A stretch of DNA of 36,223 nt from Acidobacteriota bacterium (GTDB lineage: Bacteria > Acidobacteriota > Polarisedimenticolia > Gp22-AA2 > AA152). Each line of letters opens with the position of its first letter. Positions within the stretch are counted from its first letter, which is position 1. The position numbers and the translations under genes are program-made. Shown piece after piece: positions 1 to 7,808 of this stretch. The stretch spans positions 8,971 through 45,193 of the forward strand of contig QHVQ01000008.1 of assembly GCA_003222305.1 (NCBI GenBank). The letters run 5' to 3'. Under the pieces are notes generated by a model, which was given only the letters and a program-made list of their open reading frames with translations, had not been told where the DNA came from and did no database searches.

Positions 1-315
1 ATCGAAGACCACGAAGTCGCTGCGCATCGCCAGGAAGTCCTGAACCGTCGCGGCACCCGAGGCCTCGATCATCTCGCGCGTATACACGCTCACGTGCGCC
101 GGAATCCGGGAAGCCTCTTCGGGCAGACTCGACAGGCGCACCCCCGAGACCCTCACCCGTTCCACCAAACCTTGGGTCGAAGTCCCGCCGCCGGTATCGG
201 GAGGGGAGGACTCGGAGGGTTGATCGGTCACCTGGTCTTCGGGGAGGACCGGCGAAAAGGCTCCGGAGATAGGGATGAGAAGCGACAGGGCCACCACGAT
301 CCAGCGCCGCGTCAC
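1..315 (-). CDS. TonB-dependent receptor, N-terminal fragment (BtuB-like by context), runs off the left edge
   Basis: Own translation from GTG at 315: VTRRWIVVALSLLIPISGAFSP...IPAHVSVYTREMIEASGAATVQDFLAMRSDFVVFD; signal peptide then plug-domain-like motif; SD AGGAGG 6 nt upstream; GTGA overlap with the stop of the upstream ABC ATPase. Confidence 0.8.
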   Translation of the reverse strand, partial: MTRRWIVVALSLLIPISGAFSPVLPEDQVTDQPSESSPPDTGGGTSTQGLVERVRVSGVRLSSLPEEASRIPAHVSVYTREMIEASGAATVQDFLAMRSDFVVFD

Positions 316-1115
316 GATGCACCTCCTGCTTCCTGGAAGGGATAGGGAATGATGAAAGGGGTACCAAAGCGGGGGTCTCGCGCGACCTCCACGTCGGCTC
401 CATAGGCGAGCCGAATCAGCTCAGGGGTCAGGACCTCTTCGGGCGCGCCTCGGGCCAGCAGACGGCCGTCCTGGAGGAGCCAGAGCTGCCGGCAGTACCG
501 CGCCGCCAGGTTCAGATCATGGGAGATGGTTAGGATCGACAACCTTCTCTCCCGATTCAGCTTCGAAAGAATCTCGTAGATGCGGAGCTGGTGCTTCAGA
601 TCCAGAAAAGTGGTGGGTTCGTCCAAGAGCAGAATGCGCGGCTCCTGGGCCAGTGCGCGAGCGATGAGCACGCGCTGGCGCTCTCCGCTGCTCAGGGTAT
701 TCAGAGCCCTGCCGGCGGCCTGATCCATCCCCACCTCCGCGAGACATTCCAGAGCCCGCCGCTCGTCTCCGGACCTTTCCATTCCTAGAATCCCCAGGTG
801 GGGAAAGCGCCCCATGAGCACCACCTCCAAGACCGAGAAGGGAAAGAGGACGTGGGACTCCTGCGGAACCACTGCCAGGAGCCGGGCACGCTCCCGGGCT
901 GGTAAGTCCCTCAGAGCCCGGCCTCCGGCCAGGACGGCTCCGCTCTGCGGTCGCTCGGTTCCGGAAAGAAGCTTCAGAAGTGTGGTCTTTCCGGCACCGT
1001 TCGGACCCAGGACGCCCACGAACTCTCCGCCGGGAAGTACGAGCGAGAGATCGCAAAATAGCGGCCTGGAGGGGTAGCCGAAGCGGACGAGTTCCATCGA
1101 AAGGGATTCATTCAA
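312..1115 (-). CDS. btuD: ABC transporter ATP-binding protein, cobalamin/Fe-siderophore type (BtuD/FecE family)
   Basis: Walker A GPNGAGKTT, signature LSSGERQR, Walker B ILLLDEPT. Track ORF starts at 1130; TTG at 1115 follows a GGAGGT SD and overlaps the end of btuC. Confidence 0.9.
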   Translation of the reverse strand: MNESLSMELVRFGYPSRPLFCDLSLVLPGGEFVGVLGPNGAGKTTLLKLLSGTERPQSGAVLAGGRALRDLPARERARLLAVVPQESHVLFPFSVLEVVLMGRFPHLGILGMERSGDERRALECLAEVGMDQAAGRALNTLSSGERQRVLIARALAQEPRILLLDEPTTFLDLKHQLRIYEILSKLNRERRLSILTISHDLNLAARYCRQLWLLQDGRLLARGAPEEVLTPELIRLAYGADVEVARDPRFGTPFIIPYPFQEAGGAS

Positions 1116-2139
1116 GGGACACCTCCGCACGGTGCCGCCGGTAAAGCAGCACGAAGGCGGGACCGCCGATCAACACCGTCAAGACGCCCACCGGAATCTC
1201 CGTGGGCGCCAGAAGGGTGCGGGAAAGGGTATCCGCCACGACGAGTCCCGCCGCGCCCAGGAGGGCCGAGGCTGGAAGCAGCAGGCGATGGTCCGGGCCG
1301 AACAGATAGCGGGCCGAATGGGGTACGATCAGTCCCACGAATCCGATGAGGCCGCAGAAAGAAACGACGGCGGCGGTGATAAGCGAAGCTGCGAGAATGC
1401 CCACCAGGCGGGTCCGTTGCACGTCGCAACCCAGGTGCCGGGCCGTCTCCTCGCCCGCGCAGATCAGGTCGAGTTCACGCGCGAACAGCCACAACACTCC
1501 CGCGCCGGAGGCCACGGCCACGCCGATCCCCGCCAGCACCGCGTAGGATTCCGGAGCCAGAGTTCCCACCAGCCAGAAGATGGCTCCGCGCACCTTTGCG
1601 AAATCCACCGCGGTCTCCAGGAACAGGATCATGGCCAGGAAGAAGGAGTTGAAGACCCAGCCGATGAGCAGCATGGAGGTTGAAGCAACGACTCCGCGCC
1701 ACCGGGAGAGGGCCAGGATGGCCAGCACGGTGAGCCCCGCTCCGGCGAAAGCGCACAGGGGACGGGCAAGCCATCCCATCCCCCCGCGGTCCACTCCGGA
1801 GAGCGAGCTCGAGATGGCCCCCAGGGCGGCGCCGCCGGAGATCCCGAGGATATAGGGATCCGCGAGGGGATTCCGAAGCACGGCCTGGAACGCGGTGCCG
1901 GCGCAGGACAGCGCGGCGCCCGCCAGCGCCGCGAGCAGGGCGCGAGGAAGTCGCACCTGCCAGAGAATCGTTGAGGTTTCCTCGGGCTCGCCCTGGCCGA
2001 ACACCGCGGCCAGCATGGCGGAGGGGGAAAGCCGAGCGGATCCCACGGCCAGGGCGAGGAGCAGGCTCGCCGCGAGGCAGGCCAGAAGCAGCAGCAGGGT
2101 GGCGAAGAATCGCTTCGGGGTCAGACGGCGAGATCTCAA
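1108..2139 (-). CDS. btuC: FecCD/BtuC-family ABC transporter permease
   Basis: Polytopic membrane protein with family motifs (LPRALLAALAGAALSCAGTAFQAVLRNPLADPYILGISGGAALGA; GLIGFVGLIVPHSAR); TTG start preceded by AAGGAG. Confidence 0.92.
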   Translation of the reverse strand: MRSRRLTPKRFFATLLLLLACLAASLLLALAVGSARLSPSAMLAAVFGQGEPEETSTILWQVRLPRALLAALAGAALSCAGTAFQAVLRNPLADPYILGISGGAALGAISSSLSGVDRGGMGWLARPLCAFAGAGLTVLAILALSRWRGVVASTSMLLIGWVFNSFFLAMILFLETAVDFAKVRGAIFWLVGTLAPESYAVLAGIGVAVASGAGVLWLFARELDLICAGEETARHLGCDVQRTRLVGILAASLITAAVVSFCGLIGFVGLIVPHSARYLFGPDHRLLLPASALLGAAGLVVADTLSRTLLAPTEIPVGVLTVLIGGPAFVLLYRRHRAEVSLE

Positions 2140-2261
2140 GCGGGCCTTCTCCTTCGGCGCCGGGCGCCCGGGGAGGAAGGCTCATTCGGCGTGGATCAGA
2201 AGGTCCGGTTGGAAGAGAGGGGGTCGGTGGGAACCCGCGCCCTTCCCGTCGAAGGGGGATT

Positions 2262-2440
2262 CCATCGTCCCATAGGCAGGTCTCCTGGCTCGCGAATCAT
2301 CCTCGGCCCGTCCCCTTCCCGGGTTTCCCCAGTGGGCTTCCGACGGGCCTCGTCCTCGCTTACAGTGGCGGGGCCGCAGCGGATTTTCACCGCTTTCCCT
2401 AGATTCCTGCTCTTCCTTTCGCCTATGAGCGTTCCAAGTT
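2262..2440 (-). ncRNA. Cobalamin (AdoCbl-type) riboswitch
   Basis: Minus strand carries the B12 box GAGCCAGGAGACCTGCC (2275-2290 region) plus conserved core GGTGAAAATCCGCTGCGGCCCCGCCACTGTAAGC; sits just upstream of btuC-btuD-receptor. Boundaries approximate. Confidence 0.97.
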
Positions 2441-2531
2441 CGCCCGCCAATCTAGCACATCCGCCGAAGGGTGTGTCAAGCCGCCCGATGCCGGGTGATT
2501 ATTTCTTACCACTACCCGCGAGGGAGGAAGG

Positions 2532-4544
2532 TCAGGGGAGCAGCGGCGGCCAGGCGTCGGTGAAGGCGATCTGCAATCCCGCCGTAGCGGCGGCCCTGGA
2601 GCCACGCATGTCCGGAAGGGTTGAGACCGCAGTGTAGAGGGCCGTCGCTTCGGAGCGTTTTCCCTGAAGGTCGTAGATCCGCGCCGTCCAGAGCTGGGAC
2701 CAGATCCGAGCGGGGTCCTCGGAGGAGGTGGAGAGAGAAGTGACCTTGCTCCAGAGTGAGAGCGCCGCCGCCCAATCTCCCCGTTCCTTGAGGATACGGC
2801 CCTTCATGAAAAGGGCGCGAGGATTCTGGGGATCGTCGCTGAGCGCTTGGTCGATCTGCTCATCGGCGCGTAGGAGCTTCCCCTCCGCCATGAGCGAGTC
2901 TGCGAGGTCGAGGCGCCCGCTCACTCCTACCCGAGCCAGGAGGGGAAGGCGCTGGAGCGGATCCAGGGCGATGGAAGCCAAAGAGGCCTTGAGCGGAATG
3001 GCCATCTCCCCGGAGGCCCGATCGGCCGGGAAGAGAGCGCGCACTCTTCCGCCGCCGAGGTCTTCGGCGACGATCTCCACCGGCATGGAGGCGGTACCCG
3101 TCTTCCAAACGTCGGCGTGGACTTCGTAACCGTTGTCGGTCTTGTTGACCCGCACGTGGCTCAGGTAATAATCCAGATAATCCTTGGTGCGCAGCCACTG
3201 ATCGAAGAAGCCGTCCAGTTTTGCCGTGGTTGCTGCCTGGGCCCGCTTCTGGAAGTCCCGATCGGTGAGGATGAGCTGCTTGCTGGTCTTGAGAATTCCT
3301 CGGACCACCTCCTGCAGCTTGTCCTCCCCCAGAATGCCCCCCAGCATATGCATCACGGCCGCCGACTTGGCCTGGGCCACAATTCGTTCGAAATCCCAGT
3401 CCAGCTTGGCTCGATCGCTCCGGCTGCGCATGAGAGTGGTGTCGTAGCCGCGCAGCACTCCCACGAGGTAGCTGTCGTTGATCCCAGCCCTGAGGTACTG
3501 GCTGTGCAGGTCCAGACCATACTTCTTCGCCAGATAGTTTTGCTGGCACCAGAGGGCGAGGCCGTTGGCCACGAAGGGAGTGCTGTCGGAGGGGTCGCCT
3601 AGGCTCCAGCCCCAGACGAGCCTCGCCGCTTGCAGCGAGATGGCCTCGCGCAACGCCGTCTCACTGGTGGTCGGAGGAGCGTAAATGACCTGCGAGGAGG
3701 AGGCCCCGCGCGATTCCGCCGGGGCGGCGGGGAGAACGATGACCTGCGCGGGAGGATAGGCGCCGAGAAAGGCAAGGTAATAGGTGACGGCCTCGGAAGT
3801 CTCGGTCAGGACTTGCTTCGCCCAGGCATCCTGTCCCTCCGGTGAGTAGACCAGGATCGGAATGGTCCCCGCAGCGCCCCGGACCAATTGGAACTTCTCA
3901 CCGAGAGCGAGCGCGCAGTTGCGCACCCCTCTGGCCGAAAAGGTCGTCCTTCCACCGGAGGACGCCCCTTTCGCGGTTCCCGGGACGCCTGAAGAGATCA
4001 CCGTCCAGCCTGCGGGAGGCACGAGGGTACCCGTGATGTCCTTGAAATCATCGGAACCGAAAGTGCCGGCGCGATAAGCGCGAAATTTCAGATACCAGGT
4101 GGAGGCGTCGCGGTCGGGAATGCTCAGGTAGCCGGGCACCAAGTCAGCGGGGGAAAGCGCGCGCTCGTACTCGAGGGTGAAGGTGGTCTTGAACCCCGCC
4201 CCCAAGGGCGGGGAGAGCGGGACGCCGTAGGCCTCTTCCGCCGGCTTCCAGCCCAGGGTCGGGTTTTTCCCCTTGGCATCCACCAGAGCGGAAATCCGCC
4301 ACCGCTCATTGCCGGGGACGGCCGGATTGCCGGGCAGTCCAGGCGCCTCCAGAAAAAGAGTGTCCAGGGGCGCTTCGGTATCATTCTTGTATACGACCTT
4401 CTCCGTGCCGTGGATTGTGCCTCGAGCCGGGTCCACGTCGAGCTCAATCTGGTACTCGTTCGCTGCAAACAGGGAGGAAGTGGCCAGCAAGAAGAGGACC
4501 CTCACGGGGATCCGATGGAAGATGGTCGGCAATGTTCTGGTCAC
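2532..4544 (-). CDS. Secreted M1-aminopeptidase-like protein lacking catalytic residues, C-terminal TPR-like region
   Basis: N-terminal beta domain like M1 peptidases (YQIELDVDPARGTIHGTEKVVYKNDT), degenerate catalytic region, C-terminal TPR-like helices (ADEQIDQALSDDPQNPRALFMKGRILKERGDWAAAL). Track ORF begins 4628; GTG at 4544 has SD AGGAGG and precedes a signal peptide. Confidence 0.75.
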   Translation of the reverse strand: MTRTLPTIFHRIPVRVLFLLATSSLFAANEYQIELDVDPARGTIHGTEKVVYKNDTEAPLDTLFLEAPGLPGNPAVPGNERWRISALVDAKGKNPTLGWKPAEEAYGVPLSPPLGAGFKTTFTLEYERALSPADLVPGYLSIPDRDASTWYLKFRAYRAGTFGSDDFKDITGTLVPPAGWTVISSGVPGTAKGASSGGRTTFSARGVRNCALALGEKFQLVRGAAGTIPILVYSPEGQDAWAKQVLTETSEAVTYYLAFLGAYPPAQVIVLPAAPAESRGASSSQVIYAPPTTSETALREAISLQAARLVWGWSLGDPSDSTPFVANGLALWCQQNYLAKKYGLDLHSQYLRAGINDSYLVGVLRGYDTTLMRSRSDRAKLDWDFERIVAQAKSAAVMHMLGGILGEDKLQEVVRGILKTSKQLILTDRDFQKRAQAATTAKLDGFFDQWLRTKDYLDYYLSHVRVNKTDNGYEVHADVWKTGTASMPVEIVAEDLGGGRVRALFPADRASGEMAIPLKASLASIALDPLQRLPLLARVGVSGRLDLADSLMAEGKLLRADEQIDQALSDDPQNPRALFMKGRILKERGDWAAALSLWSKVTSLSTSSEDPARIWSQLWTARIYDLQGKRSEATALYTAVSTLPDMRGSRAAATAGLQIAFTDAWPPLLP

Positions 4545-4642
4545 GGGGGCCCCTCCTGTGGTGCAGAGCGCTTCGGATGAGCGCCTGCAAGACGAACCGA
4601 TGGTATCAGAGGGGGCTGGGGGGGACAACGGCGAGACGGCTG

Positions 4643-4671
4643 TTGACGGAGCAGGGGACGTTCCCTAGAAT
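4643..4671 (+). promoter_or_regulatory. Putative sigma70-type promoter for tldD (TTGACG-N17-TAGAAT)
   Basis: -35 TTGACG 4643-4648, 17-nt spacer, -10 TAGAAT 4666-4671, read directly. Confidence 0.7.
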
Positions 4672-4682
4672 CGCCTCACCTC

Positions 4683-6035
4683 ATGGCCTCTCTTGCTTCG
4701 AGATTCGACGATTCCTTCCTGGAAAGAGCGGTGGCGGCGGTGCAGCTGTCGCGCGGCGCGTGGGCCGATCTCTTCCTGGAGCGAGCCTCCACCTTGAGAG
4801 CGGAATGGGACACCCGGAAGGGCCTCCGCATGACGCCGGGTCTGCGAGAGGGGTTCGCGCTGCGGCGCTTGGAGTTGGGACACCAACGGCTCATTTCGGA
4901 GGAAGGACTGTGGCCCGAGAGAATCCTCCAGGTATGTGGAAGCGGAGTCGATGCAGGGCACTCCCCAGCTACATTCGCGAAGAACTCGGAGGGCTTCTCC
5001 GATTCGACCGAGGCGCTGCGGGGAAGGCTGATGGAAGAGCTTGGCTCAGCGCTCACCTCGAGGCTCCCTCCGGAGTCCTCCTGTTCCCTCACTCTCGAGT
5101 GGCGTGAGAGAGAGACCTCCATCGCCGTTCGAGGCTGGCCAATCCGACGGAATCGAGGCACGCGGGTTGTGGTGACCTGCCGCCTGGCAGGTCCCTCAGG
5201 AGCCCTAAAAGCCGGCCTGGGAATGGGTAGCCTGGAGGCGCTGGCGTCCCTGAGACCTGTCGAGACGCTCCACCGGAAGCTGGAGGAGCGGCTTCGGGAC
5301 GAGCGGGAGGCCCGGGATGCTCCCCAGGGAGAATTCACCGTGATCTTGGCTCCCGGAACCGGGGGTGTTTTCTTTCATGAAGCCTGCGGGCATGCCCTGG
5401 AGGGAGACCTGGTCCTCCGTGGTTCGTCCCCTTTCAGGAATCTATTGGGGGAGCGCGTGGCGCCGCAGTTCGTGGGAGCGATGGATGACTCCAGCCAACC
5501 GGATTTGGAGGGGAGTTATGCCTTCGATGACGAGGGAGTACCGTGCCGGGGGACGGTGCTCATCGCCCAAGGAGTACTGAAAGCGTTTCTCACCGACCGG
5601 ATCGCGGGGGAAAGGCTGGGCCGAGGGAGCACTGCCAATGGCCGGCGCGAATCTTTTCGGGACTTCCCACTCCCGCGCATGTCCAATGCGTTCCTGATGG
5701 CGGGCGACGAGGACCCGGAGGAAATCCTCCGAGACACGCCCATGGGAATCTACGTGGGCCACATGGAAGGAGGACGAGTGGATCCTGCTACGGGAGAATT
5801 CCACTTCCGGGCCACTCAAGGCAGCCTGATCGAGCGGGGAAGGCTCACGGCGCCATTGCGCCCCTTCACCGTCTCGGGCAATGGGCCCGCGGCGCTGCGG
5901 GGCATTCAGCGGCTGGGAAACGATCTCTCGTGGGGGGACGGCGCCGGTTCCTGCGGCAAGGACGGGCAGCAGGTGCCTGTGGCTGCCGGAATTCCCACCC
6001 TTCGCGTTGCATCGCTCACCGTGGGTCCCGGCTGA
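4683..6035 (+). CDS. tldD: TldD-family metalloprotease
   Basis: HExxxH motif in GGVFFHEACGHALEGDL; C-terminal GSCGKDGQQVPVAAGIPTLRVASLTVG typical of TldD. Confidence 0.93.
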   Translation: MASLASRFDDSFLERAVAAVQLSRGAWADLFLERASTLRAEWDTRKGLRMTPGLREGFALRRLELGHQRLISEEGLWPERILQVCGSGVDAGHSPATFAKNSEGFSDSTEALRGRLMEELGSALTSRLPPESSCSLTLEWRERETSIAVRGWPIRRNRGTRVVVTCRLAGPSGALKAGLGMGSLEALASLRPVETLHRKLEERLRDEREARDAPQGEFTVILAPGTGGVFFHEACGHALEGDLVLRGSSPFRNLLGERVAPQFVGAMDDSSQPDLEGSYAFDDEGVPCRGTVLIAQGVLKAFLTDRIAGERLGRGSTANGRRESFRDFPLPRMSNAFLMAGDEDPEEILRDTPMGIYVGHMEGGRVDPATGEFHFRATQGSLIERGRLTAPLRPFTVSGNGPAALRGIQRLGNDLSWGDGAGSCGKDGQQVPVAAGIPTLRVASLTVGPG

Positions 6036-6042
6036 CTCAAGG

Positions 6043-7737
6043 CTACGGTACCGAGAAATCGCGTCTCCACTCCTCCAGGCTGTCGGAGACCTCCCGTGCG
6101 CATCGTTCTTCCGTCCAGCCCAGCCAGGAACCCATGATTCGAGAGGCCTCCTCGGCAACGGCCTTTCCCTGAGGCGAGGCCATTCTCGCTTCCATCATCA
6201 AGGGATGGAGCCTGCGGAAGAGAAGGTCCGCCAGGCGCACCACTCCCTCCCGCTCCACGGCATGGATGATCTCCGCCGGAGTGACGGGGCAGCCGGCTAC
6301 GAGCGGGGTTCCGAGCGAGGGAGTTTGGGCGATGCGGCGGAAGATCCCCGCGGCGCGAGAACCGTACGTCCCACTCAGATGCCTCGCCACCGCGGTGTCG
6401 AGGCTGGCGGGGATTGCCGGATCGCCGTCCGGCACGGGTCCCTCGGCACCCGGAAAGAGCTTCCAGCCGGTGATACAGGCGTCGGCCCGGCGGCCGAATC
6501 GTCTGGAAAGGATGCCGGCGGCCACGTCCAGTGTGACCTCCGCCATGCGGCGGCATGAGGTGAACTTCCCCCCTAACACCGTCACCACGCCCGGCGCCCC
6601 TTGAAAGATTCTGAAATCTCGTGAAAGCTGCCCGGTGGGTTGATGAGGGCGCTCTACCAGAGGCCGAATCCCTGCCCAGGTGCACAGCACCTGCTCTCGG
6701 GCCAGAAGAGGAGAGTCAAAGACCTCTCCGGCCACCCGGAGGATGTAGTTCACCTCGCCGGACTCCGCTCGGACGACATTGAGAGGCCCCGTGTGATCCA
6801 CCTCGGTCGTGCCAAGGTAGGTGAAATCCCCCGCAGGCACCGCGAACAGAAGCCTTCCGTCCGAGCGCGAGGGCATGACCACCACGCGTGAAATGGGCAG
6901 GATCTCCCGGGGAAAGGCCAGGTGGGATCCTCTGCTGGGACGCAATCGGCTCGAGGCGGCGCCGGTCTTCGAAGGCGTCACCGTATCCTGCAGGAGCGTC
7001 CCGGCCCAGGCACCACAGGCGTTGATCACCACTGCTGCCCGGGCACCGAGCGAGGCTCCGCTGAGCCTATCCTTGAGCATGACCACCGCCGGACCGCTTT
7101 CGGATGGGACGAGCCGTTCGGCCTCAACGTGGACGGCGATGACGGCCCCGGCCTCCACCGCCGATACCGCCGTCTCCACCACAAACCGCGCGTCGTCAAC
7201 CGCGCCGTCCCGGTAAACCACCGAGCCGCCCAGACCCTCGGCGCGCAGACCAGGCTCCAGCGTAAGCGTGGCGGTGGTGCTTAGGGAGCGGGTGCCGGGC
7301 AGACGATTGCGGCCAGCCAACAAATCGTACAGGCCGATCCCGAAGCGGAGTTTCCACCGAGAAGTCCCGGCACCCGGGCGGGCAGGGAAGAGAAACTCCA
7401 CGGGACGCACCAAGTGGGGCGCCACCGTCATGAGCGTGGCGCGCTCCTGCAGCCCTTCCCGGACAAATCCGAACTCGAAGGTCTTTAGGTAGCGAAGGCC
7501 CCCATGGATGAAGCGGGTGGAACGAGAGGATGTGCCGGAGGCCAGGTCACCGCGATCCACGAGACAAACGTCGAGCCCGCGTAGCACGGCGTCTCGCGCG
7601 ACGGAGCATCCCGTGGCACCCCCACCCACCACTAGCAGGTCAAAAACTCGCTCCCCCAGGGCCTGAAGGTGGTGTTCGCGGTCCCACGCGAGCAACGCTC
7701 TCCGCGGTTCGGGCGCGGCCTTCTTCAGTGCGGTCAT
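6043..7737 (-). CDS. glpD: Glycerol-3-phosphate dehydrogenase, FAD-dependent
   Basis: FDLLVVGGGATGCSVARDAVLRGLDVCLVDRGDLASGTSSRSTRFIHGGLRYL. Track ORF extends to 8061, but ATG at 7737 (MTALKK) precedes the FAD domain. Confidence 0.93.
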   Translation of the reverse strand: MTALKKAAPEPRRALLAWDREHHLQALGERVFDLLVVGGGATGCSVARDAVLRGLDVCLVDRGDLASGTSSRSTRFIHGGLRYLKTFEFGFVREGLQERATLMTVAPHLVRPVEFLFPARPGAGTSRWKLRFGIGLYDLLAGRNRLPGTRSLSTTATLTLEPGLRAEGLGGSVVYRDGAVDDARFVVETAVSAVEAGAVIAVHVEAERLVPSESGPAVVMLKDRLSGASLGARAAVVINACGAWAGTLLQDTVTPSKTGAASSRLRPSRGSHLAFPREILPISRVVVMPSRSDGRLLFAVPAGDFTYLGTTEVDHTGPLNVVRAESGEVNYILRVAGEVFDSPLLAREQVLCTWAGIRPLVERPHQPTGQLSRDFRIFQGAPGVVTVLGGKFTSCRRMAEVTLDVAAGILSRRFGRRADACITGWKLFPGAEGPVPDGDPAIPASLDTAVARHLSGTYGSRAAGIFRRIAQTPSLGTPLVAGCPVTPAEIIHAVEREGVVRLADLLFRRLHPLMMEARMASPQGKAVAEEASRIMGSWLGWTEERCAREVSDSLEEWRRDFSVP

Positions 7738-7808
7738 GGTGGGGCGCACTCTAGCGCAGCGCCGTCGCGAACTCCAGCCCGGCTGTCTGCATCCGCTCGA
7801 CACGGTAC

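Noticed and set aside
2196-2450. 84-aa minus-strand ORF (MAGELGTLIGERKSRNLGKAVKIRCGPATVSEDEARRK...)
   Set aside because: It is a translation of the cobalamin riboswitch; the conserved RNA core explains the sequence
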